This document shows, in pieces, positions 7,220 through 16,545 of a stretch of 64,000 bases of DNA. The translations under genes were made by a program, and so were the position numbers. Source of the stretch: Pseudovibrio sp000156235. Lineage in GTDB: Bacteria; Pseudomonadota; Alphaproteobacteria; Rhizobiales; Stappiaceae. The first letter of the stretch is position 1. Each line of letters starts with the position of its first letter. The notes below the pieces were generated by a model. The model was not told where the DNA came from. It made no database searches and was given only the letters and a program-made list of their open reading frames with translations. The DNA is taken from NCBI RefSeq assembly GCF_000156235.1, contig NZ_DS996809.1, positions 445,313 through 509,312 on the forward strand. The letters run 5' to 3'.

Positions 7220-8809
7220 TTACGCGAGTTCTGGTTCCACCTTGGTTGGTTCTGGAGCCACCCATTTTAGGATTGGTTTACGCGCAGCGCCGGTTTCATC
7301 CAGGCGGCGGCGCGGAGCCAGGAATGGAGCACCTTCGAAGCGGTCTTTTTCGCCAGCTTTTGCACTCATCACCAGATCGCGCATGGTTGCGACGAACAGG
7401 TCCAGAGACGCGCGGCTTTCGCTTTCGGTTGGCTCGATGAGCATTGCACCACTTACGACCAGTGGGAAGTACATGGTCATCGGGTGATAGCCTTCGTCGA
7501 TCATTGCTTTTGCAAAGTCCAGCGTGGAAACGCCGGTGTCTTTGAGGAAGCTGTCGTCGAAGAGGACTTCGTGCATGCAAGGTTTGACGCCGTATGGCAG
7601 GGTCATCAGGTCCTGCAGGCCAACGCGCACGTAGTTTGCGTTCAGCACTGCATCTTCAGATGCCTGTTTCAGGCCATCGGAACCATGGGACTGCATGTAG
7701 GAAAGTGCACGTACATACATGCCCATCTGACCGAAGAACGCGGTCATACGGCCAAATGGCTGTTCGCCTTCGTTCAGCTGGTCGTTGGTTTCTACGACTT
7801 CCAGTTCCTCACCATTCTTACGGATGAATGGAAGTGGAGCGTAAGGTGCCAGACGATCAGACAGAACAACCGGACCAGAACCTGGACCACCACCACCGTG
7901 TGGCGTGGAGAAGGTTTTGTGCAGGTTGATGTGCATGGCGTCGATGCCGAGGTCACCCGGCTTGGCCTTACCAACAATCGCGTTGAAGTTTGCACCGTCA
8001 CAGTAGAAGTAGCCACCAGCTTCATGGATTGCGTTAGCAATCTCAATCACTTCCGGTTCGAACAGACCACAGGTGTTCGGGTTGGTCAGCATGAGAGCTG
8101 CCACCTGACCTGCGTGTGCTTCGATTTTTTCGATCACAGCTTCAACAGCCACAGTGCCGTCTTCGCGTGCCGGGATGGATACAACCTTGTAGCCAACGAG
8201 TGCAGCGGTTGCCGGGTTGGTGCCGTGGGCACTTTCCGGAACCAGAACGATGGAGCGCTCTTCACCTTTGGCAGCGATTGCGTGCTTAATGGCCATCATA
8301 CCGCACTGCTCACCATGGGCACCCGCTTTCGGGCTCATTGCCACAGCGTTGGTGCCGGTGAGTTCCATCAGCCAGTCTGCGAGTTCAGAGATCAGCTCGA
8401 AAGCACCCGGAACGGTAGAGATAGGCTGCAGTGGGTGAATGTCTGCAAAGCCCGGCAGACGCGCCATCTTTTCGTTGAGGCGCGGGTTATGCTTCATGGT
8501 ACAGGAGCCCAGAGGGTACAGACCTGAGTCAATCGCATAGTTGTTGCGGGACATGCGTACATAGTGGCGCATGGTTTCCGGCTCGGACAGAGCTGGAAGG
8601 TCTACAGGCTCGCTGCGCATGTGGTTGCCGAGGCGTGGAACGAAGTCCATCGGCTCGTCCAGATCCACACCGCAGTTGTCCATGTGGCCGATTTCAAAGA
8701 TGAGCGGCTCTTCCATGTCCAGTGCGCGGTTACCAGTAAAGGTCTGGTGCGGCATTGGAGGGCCGGCTTCACCTGCGCGTGTCGGGCGTCCCTGATGGTT
8801 CATAGTCAT
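7220..8809 (-). CDS. gcvPB: Glycine dehydrogenase (decarboxylating) subunit 2
   Basis: The 529-residue C-terminal half of the P-protein. With GcvPA it decarboxylates glycine using pyridoxal phosphate and passes the aminomethyl group to lipoyl-GcvH. The PLP lysine is K298 in NLHKTFSTPHGGGGPG, and DGANFNAI precedes it. The N-terminal GSCTMKHNP block is also present. Its start overlaps the end of gcvPA by 4 nt, indicating translational coupling. It is the last gene of gcvT-gcvH-gcvPA-gcvPB under the glycine riboswitch and is followed by a strong terminator. The two-subunit P-protein is typical of many alphaproteobacteria and Gram-positives, unlike the single chain of E. coli. Confidence 0.97.
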   Translation of the reverse strand: MTMNHQGRPTRAGEAGPPMPHQTFTGNRALDMEEPLIFEIGHMDNCGVDLDEPMDFVPRLGNHMRSEPVDLPALSEPETMRHYVRMSRNNYAIDSGLYPLGSCTMKHNPRLNEKMARLPGFADIHPLQPISTVPGAFELISELADWLMELTGTNAVAMSPKAGAHGEQCGMMAIKHAIAAKGEERSIVLVPESAHGTNPATAALVGYKVVSIPAREDGTVAVEAVIEKIEAHAGQVAALMLTNPNTCGLFEPEVIEIANAIHEAGGYFYCDGANFNAIVGKAKPGDLGIDAMHINLHKTFSTPHGGGGPGSGPVVLSDRLAPYAPLPFIRKNGEELEVVETNDQLNEGEQPFGRMTAFFGQMGMYVRALSYMQSHGSDGLKQASEDAVLNANYVRVGLQDLMTLPYGVKPCMHEVLFDDSFLKDTGVSTLDFAKAMIDEGYHPMTMYFPLVVSGAMLIEPTESESRASLDLFVATMRDLVMSAKAGEKDRFEGAPFLAPRRRLDETGAARKPILKWVAPEPTKVEPELA

Positions 8810-10155
8810 GCCAGCACCTCCTTCAGAGCTTGCGCATAGGCTGCACGATCCTCATCGGTGTTCACTTCAGTGCTTGCAACAACGATCAGGTTGTCGATGT
8901 CACCACCGGACTTGTCCAGACGGCAGACAGGTACACCGCCCAGAACGCCTTTTGCAGCCAGTGCTTCAATCACTTCGTGTGCGTTCTTTGGTGTGCGGAT
9001 GGTGAACTCGTTGAAGAATGAGGAGTTCAGCACTTCAACACCATCAATCGCGCCCAGAGCATCCGCCAGAGCGACAGCGCTCATGTGGTTGATGCGTGCA
9101 AGACGTGCGAGGCCTTTACCGCCCAGCAGGGTCATGTGGATGGTGAATGCCAGAGAACACAGACCGGAGTTGGTGCAGATGTTGGAGGTCGCTTTGTCAC
9201 GACGGATGTGCTGCTCACGTGTAGAGAGGGTCAACACGAAACCGCGCTTGCCTTCCGCATCAACTGTTTCACCACAAACACGGCCCGGCATGTTGCGGAT
9301 GTACTTCTGACGGGTTGCGAACAGACCAACGTAAGGGCCACCGAATGTCAGTGGGTTACCGATGGACTGGCCTTCGCCAACCACGATGTCTGCACCTTGA
9401 GCACCTGGGCTTTCCAGAAGGCCAAGGGAGACAACTTCAGTGAATACAGCAATCAGCAGCGCTTTGTGGGCATGTGCTTTTTCTGCAATCGGCTTCAGAT
9501 CAATCAGCTGACCGTAGAAGGATGGAGACTGAACCACCACACAGGAGGTTTCATCATCGATCTGAGCCAGAATGTCTTCTGTGCCCATTGGGTCAGCAGG
9601 CAGCGCAACAACGGATGCGCCCGGAAGCTTGGCGGAAACGCCTTCAACCACTTCACGGTACTGTGGGTGCAGACCGCCGGAGAGAACCGCTTTTTTCTTG
9701 CGGGTCACGCGGTGAGCCATCAACACAGCTTCTGCGGTGCCGGTGGAACCGTCATACATGGATGCGTTAGCAACATCCATTCCGGTCAGGTTTGCGACCT
9801 GGGTCTGGAACTCAAAGAGTGCCTGAAGCGTACCTTGTGTGATTTCTGGCTGATACGGGGTGTAGCTGGTCAGAAATTCGGAACGCTGGATCAGGTGATC
9901 AACGGTAGCAGGAATGTGGTGTTTGTACGCCCCTGCCCCGACGAAGAACGGGAGTGATCCGGCACTGACATTCTTGTTTGCCATTGCAGAGAGCTGACGC
10001 TCTACCTGCATCTCGGTCTTGCGACGTGGCAAGGTTGTCAGTTCTTCAAGGCGAACGGCCTCTGGAATATCGGCAAATAGCTCATCGATTGAGTCTACAC
10101 CGATACGCGCCAGCATGTCGGCGCGGTCGTTGTCTGAAAGCGGAAGATACCGCAT
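8806..10155 (-). CDS. gcvPA: Glycine dehydrogenase (decarboxylating) subunit 1
   Basis: The 449-residue N-terminal half of the P-protein, which forms a heterotetramer with GcvPB. It starts MRYLPLSDNDR and carries the conserved GAGAYKHHIPATVDHL, FLTSYTPYQPEITQGTLQALFEFQT and NASMYDGSTGTAEA blocks of the family. It lacks the PLP lysine, which is in subunit 2. A gap of about 170 bases separates it from gcvH upstream; no clear terminator was seen there. Length and motif order match the family. Confidence 0.97.
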   Translation of the reverse strand: MRYLPLSDNDRADMLARIGVDSIDELFADIPEAVRLEELTTLPRRKTEMQVERQLSAMANKNVSAGSLPFFVGAGAYKHHIPATVDHLIQRSEFLTSYTPYQPEITQGTLQALFEFQTQVANLTGMDVANASMYDGSTGTAEAVLMAHRVTRKKKAVLSGGLHPQYREVVEGVSAKLPGASVVALPADPMGTEDILAQIDDETSCVVVQSPSFYGQLIDLKPIAEKAHAHKALLIAVFTEVVSLGLLESPGAQGADIVVGEGQSIGNPLTFGGPYVGLFATRQKYIRNMPGRVCGETVDAEGKRGFVLTLSTREQHIRRDKATSNICTNSGLCSLAFTIHMTLLGGKGLARLARINHMSAVALADALGAIDGVEVLNSSFFNEFTIRTPKNAHEVIEALAAKGVLGGVPVCRLDKSGGDIDNLIVVASTEVNTDEDRAAYAQALKEVLA

Positions 10156-10322
10156 GTTCCCTCTCCATCAGATTGTCTGATGCACATTGCAGCAAAAGCA
10201 AATAGGGCTTCTGCCATTTCCTGCCATGAGGTTGCCCGACATGGCAGGGGCTGAACGGCTTTTGGCTTATTGCGTATTCTTATTCCGAAAACCGGTCGGG
10301 CTTTTCGGGAGTACGCTTTGCC

Positions 10323-10694
10323 TTAAAGCGTTTCTACAAATGCTTTGTAATCAGCTTCGCTCATCAGGGCTTCAAGCTGTGCAGCATTCCCGAGCTTCAT
10401 TTTGAAGAACCATGCAGCGCCCTCTGGGTCTTCGTTTACCTTTGCAGGCTCATCAACAAGAAGCTCGTTGCCTTCTGTGATCTCGCCATCCAGCGGTGCA
10501 TATACTTCGGATGCAGCTTTCACGGATTCCACGACGGCTACTTCATCATCCTGAGCAACGGTTTTGCCGTTCTCTGGAAGTTCGACGAACACAACATCGC
10601 CCAGCTGGCTCTGTGCGAACTCAGTAATGCCGACGGTTGCTACGTCTCCCTCAACCTTCAGCCACTCGTGGTCTTTTGTGAAATATGTGCTCAT
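10323..10694 (-). CDS. gcvH: Glycine cleavage system H protein
   Basis: A 123-residue lipoyl carrier that shuttles the aminomethyl group between P, T and L proteins. The lipoylated lysine is K59 in VVESVKAASEVYAP. The barrel motifs GITEFAQSQLGDVVFVELP and GEITEGNELL are intact and the length is standard. It sits 69 bases downstream of gcvT in the same operon. The L protein (lipoamide dehydrogenase) is not in the window; it is normally encoded with the 2-oxoacid dehydrogenases. Confidence 0.98.
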   Translation of the reverse strand: MSTYFTKDHEWLKVEGDVATVGITEFAQSQLGDVVFVELPENGKTVAQDDEVAVVESVKAASEVYAPLDGEITEGNELLVDEPAKVNEDPEGAAWFFKMKLGNAAQLEALMSEADYKAFVETL

Positions 10695-10763
10695 TTAAGC
10701 GTTCCCTACACTGTCGTTTGTCGATTGAAATGTGATTGGGGCAGCCCGCTGCCCTCACCGGAA

Positions 10764-11906
10764 TTATTTTGGTTTGCGGTAGTAGCGCTGTGCTACAAAC
10801 GGCATCTCAGCTACCTTGGCTTTGAGTGCGCGGCCACGGACCACAAGCTCAACTTCTGTGCCAATTTCTGCCAGTTTGGATGGGACATAACCCATCGCCA
10901 CCGGCGCGCCGAGTGTTGGGCCAAAACCACCTGATGTGACGCGGCCAATAACTTCTTCTGAACCCGGCACGCGGATTTCTGCGCCTTCACGTGCCGGAGC
11001 ACGGCCATCAAGCAGCAGACCCACGCGGAGATTTTCGGTGCCTTCAGCCAACTGCTTGAGCACACGCTCACCACCTGGGAAGTCGCCTGCTTCTTTGCGG
11101 CGCTTCTGCATGCAGAAGGTGATGTTGCCTTCAACAGGTGTGGTATTTTCGTCGATGTCGTGACCATAGAGGCAAAGGCCAGCTTCAAGGCGCAGACTGT
11201 CGCGTGCTCCAAGGCCGATTGGTTCTACACGCTCATCAGCGAGCAGTGCTTTTGCGACAGCTTCAGCCGCGCCAGCAGGAATGGAAATTTCGTAACCGTC
11301 TTCACCTGTGTAACCGGAACGGGACGCAATCACGGAAATGCCGTCGAACTCAAGTGGACGCGCTTCCATGAAGCCCATCTCAGCAGCTTCCGGTGCATGC
11401 AGGGCCATCACTTCAGCGGCTTTCGGGCCCTGAATTGCGATGAGTGCACGGTCTTCAACGATCTCAAGTTTCACGTTGTCCGGCAGAGCAGCTGCGATGA
11501 TTTTGTAATCGTTGTCTTTACATGCTGCGTTGACAACAAGCATCAGACGTCCGTCGTCTTCAGCCGCAAGCGGGCGAGACACCATGAGGTCATCGATGAT
11601 GCAACCGTTATCGTTGAGCAGAACTGTGTAGCGCTGTTTGCCCGGCTTCAGTTCCTTCATGTTGGATGGAACGAGCGTTTCCAATGCAGCAGCAGTGGTT
11701 GCGTGGTCAGGGCCTACGAGCCAAGCCTGTCCCATGTGGGACACGTCAAAAAGGCCTGCGCTTTCACGGGTGAAGAGGTGTTCTTTCATAACGCCGAGCG
11801 GGTATTGTACCGGCATATCATAGCCAGCGAACGGCACCATTTTAGCGCCAAGCTCGGTGTGTAGATCGAAAAGCGGTGTTTTCAGCAGGTCTGTAGCTTC
11901 AGCCAT
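10764..11906 (-). CDS. gcvT: Glycine cleavage system aminomethyltransferase (T protein)
   Basis: A 380-residue enzyme that transfers the methylene group from aminomethyl-GcvH to tetrahydrofolate, releasing ammonia. It shows the T-protein pattern: MVPFAGYDMPVQYP, then LFDVSHMGQ, the RSGYTGEDGYEI folate-binding motif and GLGARDSLRLEAG. The C-terminal barrel contains GRVTSGGFGPTLG. It is the first gene of the gcv operon, with GAGGGG just before the ATG. A tandem glycine riboswitch occupies its 5' UTR. Confidence 0.97.
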   Translation of the reverse strand: MAEATDLLKTPLFDLHTELGAKMVPFAGYDMPVQYPLGVMKEHLFTRESAGLFDVSHMGQAWLVGPDHATTAAALETLVPSNMKELKPGKQRYTVLLNDNGCIIDDLMVSRPLAAEDDGRLMLVVNAACKDNDYKIIAAALPDNVKLEIVEDRALIAIQGPKAAEVMALHAPEAAEMGFMEARPLEFDGISVIASRSGYTGEDGYEISIPAGAAEAVAKALLADERVEPIGLGARDSLRLEAGLCLYGHDIDENTTPVEGNITFCMQKRRKEAGDFPGGERVLKQLAEGTENLRVGLLLDGRAPAREGAEIRVPGSEEVIGRVTSGGFGPTLGAPVAMGYVPSKLAEIGTEVELVVRGRALKAKVAEMPFVAQRYYRKPK

Positions 11907-11959
11907 ATGGTCCCCTCAGACAGTGGCGTACACGTCAAAGACCATTCCCTGTGGAATGA

Positions 11960-12200
11960 TCAAGTACGCCCCCTCTGTCTCGAGAACCTGAGAGATTTCC
12001 CGCACTGGCAGCTACAAAAACCAGAGCGATTACTCCTTCGGTGAGAGCCTTAACGTGCGATCCATACGGATAGCGCGCTCGGCACTGCTTTCCAGAGTGT
12101 TGCTTACTATGCGGTCCTTTTGCCTGAGAGTTTCCGGGGCGGTTGCTCCTTCGGCGATAACCCAATGGGTGGCTTATTCTCTCCCGCACAGCTCTGCACT
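11960..12200 (-). promoter_or_regulatory. Tandem glycine riboswitch upstream of gcvT
   Basis: Two glycine-aptamer cores are visible on the minus strand. The first has GGGAGAG, CGCCGAAGGAGCAA, then AACTCTCAGGCAAAAGGACC (12200-12110). The second has GGCTCTCACCGAAGGAGTAA, then AATCTCTCAGG (12045-11980). A short linker separates them. A CATTCC/GGAATG hairpin (11943-11958) follows and may be part of the expression platform, but there is no strong T-run, so control could be at translation. In known cases glycine binding turns gcv expression on. Boundaries are approximate. Confidence 0.93.
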
Positions 12201-12318
12201 CGCCAGCCCTCCTCTCAGAACCGGCGAATGTATTCCTTCTCAACGGCTGCAACGTGCCCCTGAGAAAGGCTGGCGCGACACTATGACGCCAAGCTGTGAA
12301 CCCTTACTAACCTATTTT

Positions 12319-12906
12319 TTACTTTTCGTCGAATCCAAAGACGACATTTTGTCCCGGTTCATTCGGAAGAATAATATTTTCTTCCACAAATGCCCATGTC
12401 GCAGACGGCGATCCGGCCCCTAAAGTGACAGGAACGCTGAAGAGTTTGGAGTAGATTGTTTTTTCTCCGCCATCCACATCTTGTGTGACTGCTACACGCA
12501 CAGGAAGCAGTACTTCGCCCCCTTTCCACGTCGGACCAGGGGTAATTGTACCTGCGATACCCAGTTTCATCGCTGAGTTCTGGCCTGACTTTTTACAGGT
12601 GCGTGCCCAATCGGTGATGATTGCCTGATAGCTGAGATTCTCAGGTGTCTTCTCTTTGCCGCGTGGGTATTTGGTCAGGATGGTTGTTCCTGAAAGTTCC
12701 TGCAAGGCGGGACATAAGGCGGGAGCCTGAAGCACGGACAGATCAAAGGTCTTCTCTGTTGCAGGCGGATTTGCTGAAGAAGATTCCAGCTCAGCATCTG
12801 ATGACATGAAGCTTCCGCAGCCTGCCAGAGATGCACCGATTGCTGCCAGAAGAATTGCCCGTCCTGTGTTTTTGAGCAGTGATTTTGCCAATAAATTGCC
12901 CACCAT
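12319..12906 (-). CDS. Putative exported lipoprotein, function unknown
   Basis: A 195-residue protein with an N-terminal hydrophobic helix and a lipobox LAGC; the lipidated cysteine would be C30. After a Ser/Ala/Pro-rich linker the body contains two cysteines and a beta-rich C terminus (LLPVRVAVTQDVDGG, SVPVTLGAG). It is probably anchored in the periplasm or outer membrane. It lies upstream of the gcv riboswitch in the same direction, but the gap makes an operon unlikely. Divergent from ispH. I do not recognise the family with certainty. Confidence 0.75.
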   Translation of the reverse strand: MVGNLLAKSLLKNTGRAILLAAIGASLAGCGSFMSSDAELESSSANPPATEKTFDLSVLQAPALCPALQELSGTTILTKYPRGKEKTPENLSYQAIITDWARTCKKSGQNSAMKLGIAGTITPGPTWKGGEVLLPVRVAVTQDVDGGEKTIYSKLFSVPVTLGAGSPSATWAFVEENIILPNEPGQNVVFGFDEK

Positions 12907-13116
12907 ACGAATCCCAAATTTATCTGCAGTTTTTGTTTCTATATCAGCCGCAAACGCAAATGGCGAGATACATCAGTCACCTGAAACACATTGGAGGAAG
13001 CTGACAGGCTGAATATTGGAGAAAATCAGCGCTTGATGCCCGATTAAAAACTCTTTTTCTTGACAGAGACAGCCAACATCCTTCAATTGCTCAAAGTCAA
13101 AATTCAGGAATACATC

Positions 13117-14112
13117 ATGCAGGTTACGCCCTCCCCGAAGGCACCGGTCAAAATTTTACTTTGCGCTCCACGCGGCTTTTGTGCCGGTGTTGACCGCGCG
13201 ATTCAGATCGTGGACCTCGCTCTGGAGAAGTATGGCGCTCCTGTTTATGTGCGCCACGAGATCGTTCACAACAAGTATGTTGTTGAGGGCCTGCGCAACA
13301 AAGGTGCTGTTTTTGTTGAGGAATTGGATGAGATCCCGGTTGATGACCGTCCTGTGATTTTCTCTGCTCACGGCGTGCCGAAGTCCGTTCCGGAGGCTGC
13401 ACGCCTGCGTAATCTTTTCTTCCTTGATGCGACCTGTCCGCTGGTTTCCAAGGTGCATAAAGAAGCAATTTTGCATGACAGACGCGAGCGTGAAATTCTT
13501 CTGATCGGTCACAAAGGCCATCCGGAAGTCGTTGGCACAATGGGTCAGTTGCCGCGTGGGCGTGTCTCTCTGATTGAGACTGCGGAAGATGCACGCGCAT
13601 TTGAGCCAAAGACAAATCGTCAGCTGGCCTGGATTTCACAGACCACACTTTCTGTTGATGACACCAAAGAGATCGTCGAAATCCTTGAAGAGCGCTTCCC
13701 GACTATTGCGAAGCCGCACAAGGATGACATTTGTTATGCGACCACCAATCGTCAGCATGCGGTGAAGGAAATTGCGCCTAAATGCGATGCGATGATTGTT
13801 GTTGGTGCGCCGAACTCCTCCAACTCCAAGCGTCTGCGTGAAGTTGGTGAGCGGGCTGGTTGCGAAAAGGCATTCCTGATCCAGCGCGCCTCCGAGATTT
13901 TCTGGGGTGACTTTGAAGGTGTGAAGACCATTGGCATCACTGCCGGTGCGTCTGCTCCTGAGATCCTCGTTGAAGAAATTGTTGAAGCCTTCCGTGAGCA
14001 TTTTGATGTGACACTGGAAACCGTTACAACTGCTGAAGAAGACATTTCATTCAATCTACCGAAAGAGTTACGGGCTGCTCCTGCACCTAGCGGAACAAGC
14101 GCGGCAGAATAG
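13117..14112 (+). CDS. ispH: 4-hydroxy-3-methylbut-2-enyl diphosphate reductase
   Basis: The last enzyme of the MEP isoprenoid pathway, reducing HMBPP to IPP and DMAPP with a [4Fe-4S] cluster. From the ATG at 13117 it has 331 residues. Cluster cysteines are seen in RGFCAGVDRA (C22), DATCPLV and DICYATTNRQ; VGAPNSSNS and GITAGASAPE are also present. A TTG 57 bases upstream keeps the frame open but would give an odd 19-residue extension; that TTG is part of TTGACA, which looks like a -35 box. It leads an operon with thrB (2-base gap), rnhA and a lipid kinase. Confidence 0.96.
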   Translation: MQVTPSPKAPVKILLCAPRGFCAGVDRAIQIVDLALEKYGAPVYVRHEIVHNKYVVEGLRNKGAVFVEELDEIPVDDRPVIFSAHGVPKSVPEAARLRNLFFLDATCPLVSKVHKEAILHDRREREILLIGHKGHPEVVGTMGQLPRGRVSLIETAEDARAFEPKTNRQLAWISQTTLSVDDTKEIVEILEERFPTIAKPHKDDICYATTNRQHAVKEIAPKCDAMIVVGAPNSSNSKRLREVGERAGCEKAFLIQRASEIFWGDFEGVKTIGITAGASAPEILVEEIVEAFREHFDVTLETVTTAEEDISFNLPKELRAAPAPSGTSAAE

Positions 14113-14114
14113 TT

Positions 14115-15080
14115 ATGGCTGTATATACCGATGTTTCCGATGAAGAGCTGGGCGCCTTCATCGACCGTTTCAACATTGGCGCACTGCTCTCCTACAAGGG
14201 CATTGCCGAAGGCGTTGAGAACTCCAACTATCTGGTTCATACGGAGACGGGCTATTACATCCTGACGCTCTACGAAAAACGCGTTAATCCTGATGATTTA
14301 CCGTTTTTTCTGGGCCTGATGCAGCATCTCGCCGGGAAAGGCCTCAACTGCCCTACTCCGCTGATTGATCGCGATGGGCAGATGCTGGGTGAGCTGGCAG
14401 GACGTCCTGCTGCCATGGTCACATTCCTTGATGGTATGTGGGTACGCAAACCGCAGCTGGTGCATTGCTCTGAGCTGGGCAAAGGCATGGCGCGGATGCA
14501 CCTGGCTGGCGCTGACTTTGAGATCAAGCGTCCAAACTCCCTGAGCGTTGATGGCTGGGCGCCTTTGCTGGATGCAAGCCGCGACCGTGCGCATGAGGTG
14601 AAGGCGGGCCTTGCTGAAGAGCTGACAGCTGAGCTGGATGAGTTGCAGGCGCTGTGGCCTAAGGATCTACCAAGCGGTGTGATTCACGCGGATCTGTTCC
14701 CGGATAACGTTTTCTATCTGGGCAAGGAACTTTCCGGCCTGATCGACTTCTACTTTGCCTGTAATGATGCCTTTGCTTATGACGTGGCGATCTGCATCAA
14801 TGCGTGGTGCTTTGAGCCGGATGGCATGTTCAACGTGACAAAAGCACGTGCGCTGCTGGAAGGCTATCGCAGTGTGCGTCCGTTCAGCGAGCTGGAGTTC
14901 GACAATCTGCCGTTGCTGTGCCGCGGTGCTGCGCTGCGCTTCCTGCTGACACGTCTTTATGACTGGCTGTCTGTGCCGGAAGGCGCGCTGGTTGTTCCAA
15001 AAGATCCACTTGAATACCTGCGCAAACTTAGGTTCCATCGTGGCGTATCCAATGCGAGTGCATACGGGCTGGATAAATGA
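14115..15080 (+). CDS. thrB: Homoserine kinase (APH-fold type)
   Basis: A 321-residue enzyme that phosphorylates homoserine in threonine synthesis. It is the choline/aminoglycoside-kinase-fold type, not the GHMP type of E. coli. Evidence: N-terminal MAVYTDVSDEEL and LLSYKGIAEGVENSNY, the catalytic loop VIHADLFPDNVF (Asp and Asn) and the metal-binding GLIDFYFACND. It starts 2 bases after ispH and overlaps rnhA by 4 nt, so it is translationally coupled to both. thrC, the next step in the pathway, is also in the window but about 8 kb away on the opposite strand. Confidence 0.95.
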   Translation: MAVYTDVSDEELGAFIDRFNIGALLSYKGIAEGVENSNYLVHTETGYYILTLYEKRVNPDDLPFFLGLMQHLAGKGLNCPTPLIDRDGQMLGELAGRPAAMVTFLDGMWVRKPQLVHCSELGKGMARMHLAGADFEIKRPNSLSVDGWAPLLDASRDRAHEVKAGLAEELTAELDELQALWPKDLPSGVIHADLFPDNVFYLGKELSGLIDFYFACNDAFAYDVAICINAWCFEPDGMFNVTKARALLEGYRSVRPFSELEFDNLPLLCRGAALRFLLTRLYDWLSVPEGALVVPKDPLEYLRKLRFHRGVSNASAYGLDK

Positions 15081-15529
15081 GCGATACCAAACGTGTTGAG
15101 ACGTGGACGGACGGAGCGTGCTCCGGCAACCCCGGGCCTGGAGGCTGGGGTGTGCTGCTTCGCTTTGGCGAGCATGAGAAAGAACTGTGCGGCGGCGAGT
15201 CAGCCACGACCAACAACCGTATGGAACTGATGGCGGCTATTCAGGCACTCGAAACCCTGAAGCGTCCTTGCGCGGTGGATTTGTATACCGACAGCTCTTA
15301 CGTGAAGAACGGCATCACGCAGTGGATGCACAACTGGAAGCGTAAAGGTTGGCGGACGGCCTCCAACTCTCCGGTCAAAAACGCAGATCTCTGGCAGCAG
15401 CTAGATTCGGCTGCACAGCGTCATGATGTTTCATGGCATTGGGTGAAAGGCCACGCCGGACACGAAGAGAACGAACGCGCTGATGAGCTGGCACGGAAGG
15501 GTATGAAGCCCTTTCAGAAGTCCAAGTAA
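15077..15529 (+). CDS. rnhA: Ribonuclease HI
   Basis: A 150-residue endonuclease that cuts RNA in RNA-DNA hybrids. The catalytic carboxylates are visible: D in TDGACSGNPGPGGWG, E in NNRMELMA, D in YTDSSYV, and D in NERADELA, with the flexible-loop histidine in GHAGHEENE. Length is standard. The ATG overlaps the thrB stop by 4 nt. The ispH-thrB-rnhA order is common in Rhizobiales-like genomes. Confidence 0.97.
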   Translation: MSDTKRVETWTDGACSGNPGPGGWGVLLRFGEHEKELCGGESATTNNRMELMAAIQALETLKRPCAVDLYTDSSYVKNGITQWMHNWKRKGWRTASNSPVKNADLWQQLDSAAQRHDVSWHWVKGHAGHEENERADELARKGMKPFQKSK

Positions 15530-15552
15530 GTCGGGAAGGTTCGGACGCACGC

Positions 15553-16482
15553 ATGGAAAGCCCGCTTCCCCGCTCCCGGCTGGATAAACCTGAGAAGAAG
15601 CCTCGCAAAGCCAAACGCGTGCTTATTCTTGCAAATCCAACGGCCACGTCCTTCCGCTTTCAGCGCATCACGGAGATCGTGAAGTGTCTGGAAGAGGCTG
15701 GGATGAAGGTGGAGCTGAAGCTGACCAACCGTGCCAGTGAGATTACCGAGACCTGCACTGATCCAGACCTGAATACGGATATTCTGGCGATTGCTGGCGG
15801 TGATGCGTCCGTCAGTGAAGCAGCCTCTGCCATGCTGGGGCGTGGAATGAAGCCGCATCTTGCGATCATCCCATTTGGCACGGCCAACGTACTGGCACAT
15901 GAACTAGGCGTGCCGAGCGCGCCGAAAGAGATCGCCAAGGCCATCATCGCCGGTAAGACGCAGAAGCTGCACAACGGTTATGCCAATGGGCGACCGTTTT
16001 TCCTATCGACGTCTACGGGCTTTGATGCAGAAATGGTGCATGTCGTACCATTGCGCCTGAAGCGTCGTTATGGTCGCTTTGCGTCTCTCTTCATAGCTGC
16101 TCAGCTGGCGTTCTCTCGCCGCAAAGGCAGCTTTAAAGTGCGAGCTGATGGTGAAGAACTGCAGTGCGCCATGGCATTGATCACCAATGGCCGTTACTAC
16201 GCCGGAAAACATCTGGTGGTGCCTGAGGCTTCTATTTTGGAGAAGCAGTTGCACCTACTCACCTTCAAAGAGGATGGTGCCTGGGCGCTCTTCAAATACG
16301 CATGCCGCTTACTTACTGGCAGCGTGGTAAAATCGCGCAATGTTGAGTGCCGGACCATCAAAACAGCTCGCATTGAAGCCTATCGTGCTGCGGCTGTTCA
16401 GATTGATGGAGAGCCATTTGGCGGGACACCGCTTGAAGTTTCTGTCGGTGACTGTGAACTGACTGTGATCTGCGGAAACTAG
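15553..16482 (+). CDS. Diacylglycerol kinase-family lipid kinase
   Basis: A 309-residue soluble kinase of the DAGK/YegS/BmrU type. N-terminal strand KRVLILANPTA is followed by the nucleotide motif AGGDASVSEAAS at 81-92, a variant of the usual GGDGTxxE with G-T replaced by A-S. PFGTANVLAHELG is intact, as is the late STGFDAEMVH block. Members phosphorylate diacylglycerol, ceramide or long-chain bases; the lipid cannot be inferred here. It starts 23 bases after rnhA and is probably the last gene of the ispH operon. The first 20 residues are basic and proline-rich. Confidence 0.88.
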   Translation: MESPLPRSRLDKPEKKPRKAKRVLILANPTATSFRFQRITEIVKCLEEAGMKVELKLTNRASEITETCTDPDLNTDILAIAGGDASVSEAASAMLGRGMKPHLAIIPFGTANVLAHELGVPSAPKEIAKAIIAGKTQKLHNGYANGRPFFLSTSTGFDAEMVHVVPLRLKRRYGRFASLFIAAQLAFSRRKGSFKVRADGEELQCAMALITNGRYYAGKHLVVPEASILEKQLHLLTFKEDGAWALFKYACRLLTGSVVKSRNVECRTIKTARIEAYRAAAVQIDGEPFGGTPLEVSVGDCELTVICGN

Positions 16483-16545
16483 AACAGTCTTTCCCTTCTG
16501 CGCTTCATTTGATGGCTACAACCTCAAATTTACGTAGTGCTTCCC

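Noticed and set aside
7484..8527. 347-residue open frame antisense to gcvPB
   Set aside because: Rich in Cys, His and Phe with no recognisable motif; gcvPB is certain on the other strand.
9085..9957. 290-residue open frame antisense to gcvPA
   Set aside because: Same reason: shadow of a highly conserved gene.
13060..13116. TTG upstream start for ispH
   Set aside because: It would add 19 atypical residues, and the TTG is part of a TTGACA that looks like a -35 element. The ATG at 13117 fits the family.
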